This document shows positions 9,001-17,570 of a stretch of DNA of 64,000 nt, in pieces (the first letter of the stretch is position 1; every line of letters starts with the position of its first letter). The translations under genes were made by a program, and so were the position numbers. The notes under the pieces are model-generated. The model ran no database searches and was not told the DNA's origin. It saw nothing but the letters and a program-made list of their open reading frames with translations. The stretch lies in contig NZ_PYJN01000013.1 in the NCBI RefSeq assembly GCF_003025035.1, positions 620,001 to 684,000 on the forward strand, given 5' to 3'. Source of the DNA: Rhizobium sp. SEMIA4064 (GTDB lineage: Bacteria; Pseudomonadota; Alphaproteobacteria; Rhizobiales; Rhizobiaceae).

Positions 9001-9255
9001 CTATCTCCTTGGTTCGCCGCCGGGCGCATAGTGAGATTTCTGCTTGAACGGGAAGACGCTGCCACAGCGGCAGCGGATCATGTATTTCGCCGGATCGTTC
9101 GATTTGCGTTCGTCGGAAAAGCCCGACGGCATTTCGTCCACGAGAAAACCGGGGTTCTCGCGGCGGGGATTGTCATCCTCCGAGACCTCGGCAAAGCCGT
9201 TATTGCCACAACGAGAGCATTCGAGCTTTCTTGAATATCGATCCCGCGCAGCCAT
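9001..9255 (-). CDS. Small zinc-ribbon-like protein
   Basis: An 84-residue basic protein with two cysteine pairs, CSRC near residue 13 and CRC near residue 63. Together they could coordinate one zinc ion as a ribbon. The middle part is acidic and polar (EVSEDDNPRRENPGF). No catalytic motif is visible and I do not know the function; similar short proteins are often annotated as hypothetical in rhizobia. The start MAARDRYSRK at 9255 is taken because the first CxxC follows directly. It stands alone between an accessory gene and the glycosylase. Confidence 0.6.
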   Translation of the reverse strand: MAARDRYSRKLECSRCGNNGFAEVSEDDNPRRENPGFLVDEMPSGFSDERKSNDPAKYMIRCRCGSVFPFKQKSHYAPGGEPRR

Positions 9256-9448
9256 TTTCTTCCAGTCCGAGTCTCACACGCCCCTTCCCTATCAGAGAAC
9301 ATTTCGTTTCTGAACCCGCATAAAGAAATGATACAGATCGATGCGATGAAACCCATCCGGCCATGATCTCCGCGACAAAATTCCCGAGATGTGAGAGCCT
9401 TGCACACAAGACTCGGCATCGAATAACCAACGGACGCCGCCCTCGCCT

Positions 9449-10045
9449 ATGACGCCCAGCGATCAGCCCCTATCAATCGGCCCCAAGCCTCTGACTGGCC
9501 CTGCCCTCACAGCCTTCTTTTCCCGCGACGCAACTATCATTGCGTCCGAGCTGATCGGCACTCGTCTCACCGTTGCCGGCGCCGGCGGTCGCATCGTCGA
9601 GACAGAGGCCTATCGGCCTGATGACGAGGCATCCCATAGCTTTCGCGGGCCGACGGCGCGCACGGCGGCGATGTTCGGTCCGGCGGGGCGTGTCTATATC
9701 TACCGGTCATACGGCATTCACTGGTGCCTGAATTTCGTCTGCGCAGGTGCCAGCGCCGTACTCATCCGTGCGTTGGAGCCGGAGAGCGGCATTGAGGACA
9801 TGGTCCGGCGGCGCGGTGTTGCCGACTTCGTCGATCTCTGCAACGGGCCGGGAAAGCTGACGCAGGCCTTGGGCGTGGATATCAGCCTGAACGGGCTGGC
9901 GCTGGATGCGGCACCCTTCGAATTCGCCTTGGCCGAACCGATACCGGTGGTGGCCGGCAAGCGGATCGGGATTACGAAAAACATCGAGCCGCTATGGCGC
10001 TTCGGCGCCGCCGGCTCGCGCTTCGTTAGCCGCCGCTTTCCTTAA
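9449..10045 (+). CDS. DNA-3-methyladenine glycosylase, AAG/MPG family
   Basis: Base-excision repair enzyme that removes alkylated purines. The protein has 198 residues. Family features are the early LIGTRL and ETEAY segments (the latter contains the catalytic Glu of AAG-type enzymes), the YIYRSYGIHWCLN segment that forms the nucleotide-flipping region, and NGPGKLTQALG near residue 131. The ATG at 9449 begins MTPSDQPLS, followed by the usual FFSRDA segment. The downstream end meets the emrB terminator. No operon partner is apparent. Confidence 0.92.
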   Translation: MTPSDQPLSIGPKPLTGPALTAFFSRDATIIASELIGTRLTVAGAGGRIVETEAYRPDDEASHSFRGPTARTAAMFGPAGRVYIYRSYGIHWCLNFVCAGASAVLIRALEPESGIEDMVRRRGVADFVDLCNGPGKLTQALGVDISLNGLALDAAPFEFALAEPIPVVAGKRIGITKNIEPLWRFGAAGSRFVSRRFP

Positions 10046-10080
10046 AAAAGAAAAAGGACCGCCGGGGTGGTGCCCGGCGG
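10043..10080 (-). terminator. Rho-independent terminator of the emrAB operon
   Basis: Perfect 8-bp stem CCGCCGGG (10059-10066) and CCCGGCGG (10073-10080) with a 6-base loop. On the minus strand the stem is followed by a T-rich stretch (10043-10057), as expected for intrinsic termination downstream of emrB. On the plus strand no T-run follows, so it probably acts mainly leftward. Confidence 0.85.
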
Positions 10081-10089
10081 CCCATGCTG

Positions 10090-10119
10090 CCGCGCAGTGA
10101 AACTGGAAAGACTGCGCGG
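10090..10119 (-). repeat. Second hairpin just after the emrB stop codon
   Basis: Perfect 9-bp arms CCGCGCAGT (10090-10098) and ACTGCGCGG (10111-10119) with a 12-base loop lie immediately beyond the emrB stop. There is no T-run. Together with the terminator next to it, this makes a tandem hairpin end that may stabilise the 3' end of the message. Confidence 0.6.
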
Positions 10120-11661
10120 TTACTCCATCGCGATGCTGTGGTCGACGGCCGGCGGCGCCTTGGGCTTGCGCAGCAGCACAAGCAGCGGCATGGCGCAGAT
10201 CGACATCAGCATCAGCAATTTGAAATCGTCCATATAGGCTATGATCGTCGCCTGCGTGGTGATCACGCCGTCGAGCGCGGCGCGACCTGCCAACGTGACC
10301 GGGCTGACGGCCTGAGCGACCGTCGCATCGAAAGCATGGTTGAACGGCGTTACATAGGCGGCGATCGATTCGTGATTGACCTGGGTATTCTCGGTGATCA
10401 GCGCCGAGACGACGGAGATGCCCACGCTCGAGCCGATATTACGCGAAAGATTGTAGAGGCCGGTCCCCTCGCCGCGCATATGAGCCGGCAGCGTCGCAAA
10501 GGCGATCGTCGTGAGCGGCACGAAGAGGAAGCCGAGGCCCGCGCCCTGGACGAAGCCGACCGAAATCAGCGTCCATTGCGAGACATCGGGCGTCCAGCCG
10601 GTCATGTCGTACATCGCCCATGCGGTCAGGGCGAGGCCGAAGAACAGCAGCCAGCGCGTATCCACCTTGCCGATCAGCCGCCCGACGACGAACATGCACA
10701 GCATCGTGCCGAGGCCGCGCGGCCCCATGACGATGCCGGCTGTCACGACTGGGTAGCCCATCAATGTCTGCAGATAGGGCGTCATCAGCGCCAGCGATGC
10801 CAGATAGGTGACGCCGACGATGAAGATGAACAGCATGCTGACGGCGAAATTCTGGTCCAGGAACAATCGCGGGTTCACGAAGGACCGCTCCGCCGTGAAC
10901 GTGTGCACCAGGAAGAGATAGAAGGCCGCGGCGCAAACCAGAGCCTCGACGATGATTTCGCCTGAATAGAACCAATCGAGCTGCTCGCCGCGATCCAGGA
11001 AAAGCTGCAGGGCGCCGATGGCGACCGACAGCATGCTGAAGCCGAATATATCGAGCTTGGCGAGCGCGTCGAACTTGGTTTCCGTCACATAGATGACGAT
11101 GCCGGCAAAGGCGAGCGCGCCGATCGGCACGTTGATGTAGAACACCCATCGCCAGCTCATATTGTCCGTCAGCCAGCCGCCGATAACAGGCCCGAGCACC
11201 GGGCCGACCATGACCGAGACGCCGAACAATGCCATGGCCTTGCCGCGCTCCTCGACATTGTAGATGTCGAGGAGAATACCCTGCGACAGCGGCACGAGTG
11301 CCGCACCGAACAGGCCCTGCAGCAGGCGGAAGCCGACGATCTGGTTCAGCGATTGCGCCAGGCCGCAGAGAACGGAGGCGACGACGAAGCCAGCGATCGC
11401 AACCAGCAGCACGCGCTTGCGCCCGAACTTTGCCGACAAGAAGCCGGATGGCGGCGTCATGATGGCGGCGGCAACGATATAGGAGGTCAGAACCCAGTTG
11501 ATCTGATCGGCGCTTGCCGAAACGTCACCCTGTATATGGGGCAGAGCAACGTTGGCGATAGTGGTGTCCAGCGCCTGCATGATGACCGCCAGGATGACGC
11601 AGGCGGTGATCGCGCCGCGATTGGCGATCGGGCCGGAGGGTGAAGCCGCGGCGTTACTCAT
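10120..11661 (-). CDS. emrB: DHA2-family MFS multidrug efflux permease
   Basis: Fourteen-helix major facilitator of the DHA2 (EmrB/QacA) family, which exports drugs in exchange for protons across the inner membrane. The family motif LDTTIANVALPHI lies near residues 30-42 of the chosen start, and the motif C-like GPVLGPVIGGWLTD is also present. The ATG at 11661 gives MSNAAASPSG and overlaps the emrA stop (ATGAGTAA), so translation is probably coupled. The protein has 513 residues, normal for the family. It presumably works with EmrA and an outer-membrane channel encoded elsewhere. Confidence 0.93.
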   Translation of the reverse strand: MSNAAASPSGPIANRGAITACVILAVIMQALDTTIANVALPHIQGDVSASADQINWVLTSYIVAAAIMTPPSGFLSAKFGRKRVLLVAIAGFVVASVLCGLAQSLNQIVGFRLLQGLFGAALVPLSQGILLDIYNVEERGKAMALFGVSVMVGPVLGPVIGGWLTDNMSWRWVFYINVPIGALAFAGIVIYVTETKFDALAKLDIFGFSMLSVAIGALQLFLDRGEQLDWFYSGEIIVEALVCAAAFYLFLVHTFTAERSFVNPRLFLDQNFAVSMLFIFIVGVTYLASLALMTPYLQTLMGYPVVTAGIVMGPRGLGTMLCMFVVGRLIGKVDTRWLLFFGLALTAWAMYDMTGWTPDVSQWTLISVGFVQGAGLGFLFVPLTTIAFATLPAHMRGEGTGLYNLSRNIGSSVGISVVSALITENTQVNHESIAAYVTPFNHAFDATVAQAVSPVTLAGRAALDGVITTQATIIAYMDDFKLLMLMSICAMPLLVLLRKPKAPPAVDHSIAME

Positions 11662-12892
11662 GGTCCTGACCGCGGGATTGACCCAACAGGTTTGCAACGA
11701 AGTCCGGCAGGCCGCGGGCATGACCGGTATCCACATCGGCGACGACGCTCATGCCGACGCGCAACGGCGGCTTGCCCTGCATATCGTCAATGCTGACGAT
11801 CATCGGAATGCGCTGCACGACCTTGACCCAGTTGCCGGTAGTGTTCTGCGCCGGCAGCAGCGAGAAGCTCGAGCCCGAGGCCGGCGAGATGCTGGCGACG
11901 GTGCCCTTCCAAGTTACGCCCGGATAGGCATCGACCGAGATCGAGACCTTCTGGCCGGGCCGGACATGCGTGAGCTCGGTTTCTTTCGGGCTGGCGTTGA
12001 TCCACATATGGGTGGTGGAAACCAGCGAGAAGCCCTGCTGCGCAGCCGTCAAATAGGCGCCGACCTGAAGCGACGGAACATTGGCGGTGATGCCGTCGAA
12101 TGGCGCGCGCACGACCGTGTCGTCGAGCTCGCGCTGCGCATTGTCGACGGCCGCCTTGGCCTGCAGGTAGACCGGATTTTGTTCCACCGGCTGGTCGGCA
12201 TTGCCGCCGAGCTGCGCGAGTGTGGTTGCCGCCTGTGCCTGGGCGACGGAGACCTTTTGCTGGGCCGCATCGAGATTGTGCTTGGCCTGGTCATAGGCCG
12301 CCTTGGAGGCGACCGAGCTGTTGATCAGGTTCTGCTGGCGGTCATATTCGGTCTGGTAATAGGGAATGTCGGCCTGCGCCTGGGCGATTTCCGCCAGCGA
12401 CTGCTTGTAGCTCGCCTGCAGGTTCAGGATCTGGTTGCGGGCAGTGCCGAGCTGCGCCTCAGCGCCGTCCAAGGCAATACGGAAGGAATCGGGCTTCAGG
12501 CGGAAGAGCACCTGCCCCTTCTTCACCGTCTCGTTTTCATGCACGTCGACCGAAATCACCGTGCCGGAAACATCGGTCGAAACACCGACCATATCGGCCT
12601 GAATATAGGCATTGTCGGTGGACATGATCTGCCCGCCGGTGACGTAGTAATAGCCGCCGATGACAAGGGCGACCGGCAGCATCGCGAAGAGGATCGGCCG
12701 TGTCGGGCTGCGGCGCTTGCGCGGCTTCTCAGGGGGAGCAACTGGAACGGCGGCACCGGCAGCAGCGGGCGCCGGCGCCGGATTGGAAGACGGCGCCTCG
12801 GCGACGGCGGCTTGGTTCTGCCCGATTGCGGTCTGTTCGTTAGCGGAATTTGCGTTCGCGGGTACGCGAAGCGAAGAGGATGCATCAGCCAT
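11654..12892 (-). CDS. emrA: EmrA/HlyD-family membrane fusion protein
   Basis: Periplasmic adaptor of the efflux pump, 412 residues. An N-terminal Ala/Pro-rich cytoplasmic tail is followed by one membrane helix (about residues 68-88), a lipoyl/HlyD half-motif (GTVISVDVHENETVKKGQVLFRL), a long helical hairpin, and a beta-barrel segment (VRAPFDGITANVPS). It starts with ATG at 12892 and overlaps the marR stop by 8 bases. Its own stop overlaps the emrB start. The three genes form a tight repressor-adaptor-permease operon. Confidence 0.92.
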   Translation of the reverse strand: MADASSSLRVPANANSANEQTAIGQNQAAVAEAPSSNPAPAPAAAGAAVPVAPPEKPRKRRSPTRPILFAMLPVALVIGGYYYVTGGQIMSTDNAYIQADMVGVSTDVSGTVISVDVHENETVKKGQVLFRLKPDSFRIALDGAEAQLGTARNQILNLQASYKQSLAEIAQAQADIPYYQTEYDRQQNLINSSVASKAAYDQAKHNLDAAQQKVSVAQAQAATTLAQLGGNADQPVEQNPVYLQAKAAVDNAQRELDDTVVRAPFDGITANVPSLQVGAYLTAAQQGFSLVSTTHMWINASPKETELTHVRPGQKVSISVDAYPGVTWKGTVASISPASGSSFSLLPAQNTTGNWVKVVQRIPMIVSIDDMQGKPPLRVGMSVVADVDTGHARGLPDFVANLLGQSRGQDHE

Positions 12893-13349
12893 GATTTGTC
12901 TCTTTGTCGCCCACCGTCATGCGGCAGGCCTGGACGAGGTTCGATTTCATAACGGTGAGCAACTGATAAAGGCGCTCATGATCTTCGGCAGAGACCCCAT
13001 CCAGGGCCTCCTTGCGGGTTTGGTCGCCCATGCTGCGCATGGTGTCGAGCAGCGGCCGCGCTTCCTCGCGCAGGTAAAGCAGCCAGCTTCGGCGATCGTT
13101 CGGATGCTGACGGCGCTCGACCAGGCCGCGCTCGCCCAACTTGTCGAGAATTCGCACCAAGGTGATCGGCTCGATTTCCAACATCTCGGCAAGACCCGCC
13201 TGATGGATCCCCTCATTGTTCGAGAGATAGGCGAGCGTTTGCCACTGCGAACGCGTCAATCCCATATCCTTCGCGCGCTGCTCGAACCGCTTGCGAAGAA
13301 GCCGGGCAACGTCATGCAGGAGAAAGCCGAGAGTGGGTGTCGCATTCAT
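12885..13349 (-). CDS. MarR-family transcriptional regulator of the efflux operon
   Basis: A 154-residue winged-helix regulator. The recognition region reads LTRSQWQTLAYLSNNEGIHQAGLAEMLEIEPITLVRILDKL, followed by the wing VERRQHPNDRRSWLLYL, which has the MarR-typical DRR. It is the first gene of the operon with emrA and emrB, overlapping emrA by 8 bases. It probably represses the operon until a drug-like ligand binds. A candidate operator lies at 13389-13406. Confidence 0.92.
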   Translation of the reverse strand: MNATPTLGFLLHDVARLLRKRFEQRAKDMGLTRSQWQTLAYLSNNEGIHQAGLAEMLEIEPITLVRILDKLGERGLVERRQHPNDRRSWLLYLREEARPLLDTMRSMGDQTRKEALDGVSAEDHERLYQLLTVMKSNLVQACRMTVGDKETNHG

Positions 13350-13388
13350 GATATAAGAAGCCTGCTATTCATAAGCAACCTTATAATG

Positions 13389-13406
13389 CTTGCTACGTAT
13401 AGTAAG
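13389..13406. promoter_or_regulatory. Candidate MarR operator
   Basis: Imperfect palindrome with 7-base arms CTTGCTA (13389-13395) and TAGTAAG (13400-13406), matching at 6 of 7 positions around a 4-base centre. It lies 40-57 bases upstream of the marR start, where a dimeric MarR repressor would cover the promoter. The size and symmetry suit the family; binding is inferred. Confidence 0.45.
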
Positions 13407-13459
13407 TGACCATGCGATACAAGGGGCCAAGGCCCGATGTTGCGCAGATCGTCAAAAAT

Positions 13460-13488
13460 GTCGCAGGGAGTGTCGCAAAGAAGTCGCA
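13460..13488. repeat. Three helically phased GTCGCA direct repeats
   Basis: The hexamer GTCGCA occurs at 13460, 13472 and 13483, with spacings of 12 and 11 bases, roughly one DNA turn. The repeats lie between the marR promoter region and the end of the glycosyltransferase gene. They could be a binding array for an activator, or chance in GC-rich DNA. Confidence 0.35.
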
Positions 13489-13510
13489 GGGGCGCGGGTG
13501 TTAGGTGCGC

Positions 13511-15136
13511 CTAACGGGAAAGCGTGTTTTCCGTTACATGTCGGGCGACAATCAGCCCGATTAGCGCCGCATAGACCAGGGCGTTGATCGCGGCAAAGAT
13601 AAAGAAGCCTTGGGCAGTCTCCCGGTCGAAAGCAAAGGCCATCGCCTGCGCGGAACCGAGGCTGAGCACGATATAGGGCGCCAACACGCGAAGCAGCAGC
13701 GCTTGCCCTGCTGCCACCCTCTTCGGCGCAACGTGGAAATCGCCTCGGGAATGTGTAAGACGGTCGCGAATAGCGGCTGCGCAGCCAATGAGCGACCAAG
13801 GCCAGCGCAGGAGAAGAAATGCCACGCTCTCCCAGCTTGCGATCTTGGCATTGGCGGGTCGGAACGTGCCCGTCGCACGCCAGATGAAGACCAGCGCGAT
13901 CAATGCGGCAACGATCGGCAGGAAATGCAGCAGGAAAGCGGGATAGGTAACGTCGACAAAGCTATGGCCCGTCAGAAGCGCCACGATCGGCAGGATGAAG
14001 AGGACAGCCAAGCCCAGGGAAAACAGCGGATAGCAAAGCTCGGAGAACAGGAACTGGAACTTCAACCATCCGGACAGTTTCGGCATGTAATCCGGCGCAT
14101 GCCGCAGCAGGGTCGTCATCCGGCTGCGTGACCGGTCAAATTCCTGCATCATCAGATCGGTGAAAGTCGCCGGACCGTTGCCGTGGGCGATCGCATCCAG
14201 CGCATGTATCCCGCGCCAGCCGCCGGCGTTCATCGCCAGCGTCGTCGAAAGACCTTCTGCCGGTTCCTGTCTCGGCCCACCGATTTCTTTCAACGCCGCT
14301 GTGCGTACAGCGTAATGCGTGCCGACGCAGAGTGGCGCCCAGCCGTTGTTGTAGCCGGACTGCACCAAACCCTGAACGCCGGCTTCGGCAAAGAGCATGC
14401 CCCTCGCCGCCCAGCTCGATGCCGCATCAGCGTCACAGATGCTCGGCGCCGACACATAGCCGATGCCGGGGTCGCGGAACGGCCGAACCATCTCACGGAG
14501 ATACGTCCTCTCGGGCACGTCGCCGGCGTCGAATTGCACAACGAAATCATATCTTTCATAGCCGAAGTGGTCGTAGAAGGACGTGAGATTGCCTTGCTTG
14601 CAATGCAGCGAAGTATCGCGAGCGTCAGCCCCGGCACTCTCGCGCGTCGTGGAGGTGAAAACGCCGTGTTCCATGCACCATTTCATCATGTCCAGGCTGG
14701 GTTTTTCCTCCGCCAACCAGACATCGAAATCGCAGCCCGTTTGATCGAGCATCGCCCGCAACGTCGTCTGCACGAGGGAAAGAGATTCGGATGATGCTCT
14801 GGTCACGACCATGGCGATGCGCCCCGCAGGCAATGGCCCGGCCTGCGGCATACGCCGCGCATCATGGACGATGACGATGAAATAGGCCGGCAGCCCGGTG
14901 ATCAAGGCAAGAGCCAGCGTCACCAGCAGATAGGACGGCCAGCCGATCACATGATCGCTGCGCAACCACCACAGCCAGAAGAAGGTCATGGTCGCCGTCC
15001 AGACGGTAATGCCGATCAGGTTGGCAAAGCGCATCCTGCCTTCGAATACCTGCTCAGTCGCTGGACCGATATCGCCTGGATTGACGGACGGCCGACGCAT
15101 GGCGTGGACACCGATAGCAGCGGGGATCTTGCCCAT
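13511..15136 (-). CDS. Family 2 glycosyltransferase, membrane-bound (cellulose-synthase-like)
   Basis: Inner-membrane processive-type glycosyltransferase of about 541 residues. Two helices lie near the N-terminus (IGITVWTATMTFFWLWWL and the next segment), then the GT2 catalytic domain, then four or more C-terminal helices. In the catalytic domain VVQFDAGDVPE supplies the acidic metal and sugar-nucleotide site, and QEFDRSRSRM occupies the place of the QxxRW motif in a diverged form. The ATG at 15136 (MGKIPAAIG), preceded by AAGGTGA, is preferred over an upstream in-frame start at 15262. The polymer made is unknown. It lies beside the regulator of the secretion cluster, with an AT-rich palindrome upstream. 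Confidence 0.82.
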   Translation of the reverse strand: MGKIPAAIGVHAMRRPSVNPGDIGPATEQVFEGRMRFANLIGITVWTATMTFFWLWWLRSDHVIGWPSYLLVTLALALITGLPAYFIVIVHDARRMPQAGPLPAGRIAMVVTRASSESLSLVQTTLRAMLDQTGCDFDVWLAEEKPSLDMMKWCMEHGVFTSTTRESAGADARDTSLHCKQGNLTSFYDHFGYERYDFVVQFDAGDVPERTYLREMVRPFRDPGIGYVSAPSICDADAASSWAARGMLFAEAGVQGLVQSGYNNGWAPLCVGTHYAVRTAALKEIGGPRQEPAEGLSTTLAMNAGGWRGIHALDAIAHGNGPATFTDLMMQEFDRSRSRMTTLLRHAPDYMPKLSGWLKFQFLFSELCYPLFSLGLAVLFILPIVALLTGHSFVDVTYPAFLLHFLPIVAALIALVFIWRATGTFRPANAKIASWESVAFLLLRWPWSLIGCAAAIRDRLTHSRGDFHVAPKRVAAGQALLLRVLAPYIVLSLGSAQAMAFAFDRETAQGFFIFAAINALVYAALIGLIVARHVTENTLSR

Positions 15137-15352
15137 GACATCACCTTCGGAGCGAAAGAGAGGGTGGCGGCGTTCCGCCGCTGACAAGAACCGTTTCAGC
15201 TTGATGGAGGGGGGTGGATGGCGATCTTTTTGAGGAGAAAAAATCGCCATCCGTCGGAACAAATCTACGCACTACACCTCCATCCCCTTGTCAACTAACG
15301 GCGCCTGTAGGCCGCATGCTGTACTTAAAAGACTTTGAATGAGAATAGTAAC

Positions 15353-15366
15353 GCAAATTTATTTGC
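15353..15366. promoter_or_regulatory. Perfect 14-base AT-rich palindrome upstream of the glycosyltransferase
   Basis: GCAAATTTATTTGC: arms GCAAAT and ATTTGC around TT. It lies about 217 bases upstream of the glycosyltransferase start in an AT-rich stretch. It could be a regulator binding site; a role in the response to the nearby LuxR protein is a guess. Confidence 0.4.
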
Positions 15367-15670
15367 AGTAATAATTCGTGTGAATCGCCAATTTTTACCA
15401 GTATCGAATCGGATATTAACTTGGTGAATAAGCAGATGATAAAACGACTTTACGCTACGTCAACGGAAATCTGATGAATGATTAGGCAAACTATACTAAA
15501 TAGCTATTTCACAGGTGAGTTATTGGCCGCGTCGCGCATAAGCGTAGTCCACTTTCAGGAGGGACCTAAGCGGCTGGATTAACGCTACGGCAGGGAGGTG
15601 GGGCGCCAGTTGATTGGCCTCGATCAGAGCCTTGTTCGGCGCGATGGGATTTCCGGCTTGGGGCCTGCAA

Positions 15671-15709
15671 ACAAAGAAAACGACCGCCCACGATGTCGCG
15701 AACGGTCGT
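15671..15709 (-). terminator. Rho-independent terminator of the LuxR regulator gene
   Basis: Arms ACGACCG (15680-15686) and CGGTCGT (15703-15709). On the minus strand the stem is followed by TTTTCTTTG. It begins 25 bases after the regulator's stop codon, so it should end that transcript before the glycosyltransferase. Confidence 0.75.
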
Positions 15710-15733
15710 CCCCTCTCAATTCCTATCTGTGGA

Positions 15734-16528
15734 TCAGTTTCGCCACCGACGCGACGGATCCCGATCCAGCCCGTTGTCCGAATTGAAGAAGCGTGAGGCC
15801 GCCTCCGTTCGATTGCGGACATTCATTTTCTTGTAGATGTTGCGGACGTGAACTTTGACCGTATTTTCGGACAGGCTGAGCTGGTCCGCTATGATCTTGT
15901 TCTGTGTCCCCTTGCAAATGAGATCCAATATTTGGACCTCGCGTGTGGTCAGCGCCTGTAGACTGCCGCTGCGCATGGCGATAGCATCCTCGTAGGGTCT
16001 ATGGCCGTTGGTAAAGCGCGTCTGTGCCTGATAGAGCGGCTGATTGAGATGCGGCGTGTCCCCAGAGAGCCGGCGCAGGAGCGCCGAGGGGAAGTGTTCG
16101 CCACCTTTCATCAACAGATCGATCGCTGCCATGAACACATCGAGGCGGAGATTGAGCGGCAGAACGCCGTGTATATTCCGTCCTTCGACAAGTCTGGCCA
16201 CGTATGGATCGTGCAGATCGATCGTTTCGACGACCAGCCCGATTGATATTCCAGGCGAATTCGCCCTTATTGTATGTAAAGTATCCTGCATGTCCTCGGA
16301 TTGAAGATGGTATAGCAGGATCAGTTTAACGCCCTCCAGAGCTTTGCCCTGAAGCGCCTTCGGGTCAGTAATGCTGATGATGTCGTATGCTGCAAATCTG
16401 GTGCCCAAAGTTTGCACCAGGCATTCAGAAAAGAGATCGGCATCCGCCAGTACGACGATAGTCTCTTTTAAGTTTATGATATTGTGGTTGTCTTCAGCAT
16501 CCCCTGTTCTTACGCTTGCGATGTACAT
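15734..16528 (-). CDS. LuxR-family response-regulator-like transcription factor
   Basis: A DNA-binding protein of 264 residues. The C-terminal GerE/LuxR helix-turn-helix runs from LTTREVQILDLICKG through LSLSENTVKVHVRNIYKKM (about residues 194-235). The N-terminal half resembles a receiver fold, starting with the strand ETIVVLADADLFSECL, but the phosphoacceptor site is not clearly conserved. It may therefore respond to something other than classical phosphorylation. The ATG at 16528 is chosen because GGGGGAT precedes it. The gene is divergent from the secretion cluster across a 1-kb region with strong palindromes. It is the obvious candidate to control that cluster. Confidence 0.85.
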   Translation of the reverse strand: MYIASVRTGDAEDNHNIINLKETIVVLADADLFSECLVQTLGTRFAAYDIISITDPKALQGKALEGVKLILLYHLQSEDMQDTLHTIRANSPGISIGLVVETIDLHDPYVARLVEGRNIHGVLPLNLRLDVFMAAIDLLMKGGEHFPSALLRRLSGDTPHLNQPLYQAQTRFTNGHRPYEDAIAMRSGSLQALTTREVQILDLICKGTQNKIIADQLSLSENTVKVHVRNIYKKMNVRNRTEAASRFFNSDNGLDRDPSRRWRN

Positions 16529-16634
16529 TTGTGCATCCCCCAAAGCTCGCAGCCATGTCTAGTTAACCCGCTTTTTGCCGGAATGTTTTTTATGAGCACG
16601 GTGCCCTGATAGGACTGTTTATGCAGTCTTCTTA

Positions 16635-16656
16635 ATTAATATAAAACTATATTAAT
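16635..16656. promoter_or_regulatory. Perfect inverted repeat with 9-base arms
   Basis: Arms ATTAATATA (16635-16643) and TATATTAAT (16648-16656) around AAAC. It lies about 107 bases upstream of the LuxR-type regulator start. The symmetry and size suit a dimeric DNA-binding protein, and autoregulation is plausible. Confidence 0.5.
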
Positions 16657-16733
16657 CCATGCGATCGTAGTTGGAAATTGCCCAAAGGGGTTAGTTTTGC
16701 CGCGAAAGCTCTAAAAATTATCACAAATGTGGG

Positions 16734-16747
16734 AATTTGGCCAAATT
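16734..16747. promoter_or_regulatory. Perfect 14-base palindrome in the secretion cluster control region
   Basis: AATTTGGCCAAATT with no spacer, at 16734-16747. It lies about 206 bases upstream of the regulator start and more than 800 bases upstream of the first exported-protein gene. It may be an operator for the divergent units. Confidence 0.45.
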
Positions 16748-17570
16748 GGGTGCCGTACTTGTGCTTAGTTCTGCACATTTTCGGGCGTTTCTGTTTAATC
16801 AGCTAACCTAAGGTGGAGGTCACCCGTCGACTGATAATGGCCTAAATCGACCGAAATCGGTAGAACGACTCGGTGAACTGAAGACTGGCTCAAAGCATAG
16901 TAAGCGTCGATATACTTTTTATTACAATTTGAAATTTCATAGGCATGATCCATTTTTGCAACGGCTGCCGACTTAGTTAGATTTTTGAAATATATTACTT
17001 GGATGTGGCGCGACAATTTCTAGTCGTTTAAGCCGGTCGGATTAAGACTATACCAACGGCGATAACGCATTCGTGATGCCGACGAGACGACGGGTAGCCG
17101 AGAAAATCTTGAAAAACCGAATGACAACAGCGCTTTAAATCCTTGGCGCTCCTCGGGCGAAATCCGATTTATGAAACCGAAACAGGGCGCTAGCCCGAAT
17201 TGGTATCTATGAGCTTGCCTTGTTTTGGGTCAAAGTCCCACCGTTCCGCACCAACCGCGGAGCTTGGGGAAAAAACGGCATTCCGGTCCTTTGTCTCGCG
17301 TCCCGGACAACCTCCTCCTCCCCTGATTTCTTAGAGACAACAGAAAGCAGAAGGCGTTGACGCTCTAACCAAGCGCCAGGGCGGATTTGCGCATTTTGTT
17401 TGGCGTAGCTGCAAATCCCAATAGGCCAGGTCTGAACCAACAGGCCGGTTTTGTCGGTAGACATGTAGTGCGTACACCTGCCGCAACGTTAACAGTTGGG
17501 GCCGCCGCGAGAAAGTCCCGTTTAGATGAGAGGGATTTCCCGAGACGGCCTCCTCATTTGGAGGAAATGT

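Larger units (their letters stand above)
15137..15733. other. Intergenic region between the glycosyltransferase and the LuxR regulator
   Basis: About 600 bases with no convincing gene. It contains the regulator's terminator (15671-15709), a perfect AT-rich palindrome (15353-15366) and the presumed glycosyltransferase promoter. The part at about 15320-15500 is markedly AT-rich compared with the flanking genes. Confidence 0.6.
16529..17570. other. Long AT-rich regulatory region between the LuxR regulator and the secretion cluster
   Basis: About 1040 bases without a convincing gene, the longest such stretch in the window. It holds two perfect inverted repeats (16635-16656 and 16734-16747) and a smaller one with arms ACCGA and TCGGT at 16850-16861. 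Two short minus-strand reading frames (16795-17016 and 17207-17464) lack ribosome sites and family features. The region is likely to hold divergent promoters, possibly with a non-coding RNA. Confidence 0.6.

Noticed and set aside
8023..10045. A genomic island with an integrase at tRNA-Ser
   Set aside because: No integrase, no second copy of the tRNA end, and only two small genes of unknown function.
16795..17016. A 73-residue minus-strand frame in the control region of the secretion cluster
   Set aside because: TTG start, no ribosome site, no family features; lies in AT-rich intergenic DNA.
17207..17464. An 85-residue minus-strand frame upstream of the first substrate gene
   Set aside because: No ribosome site or family features; overlaps the presumed promoter region.
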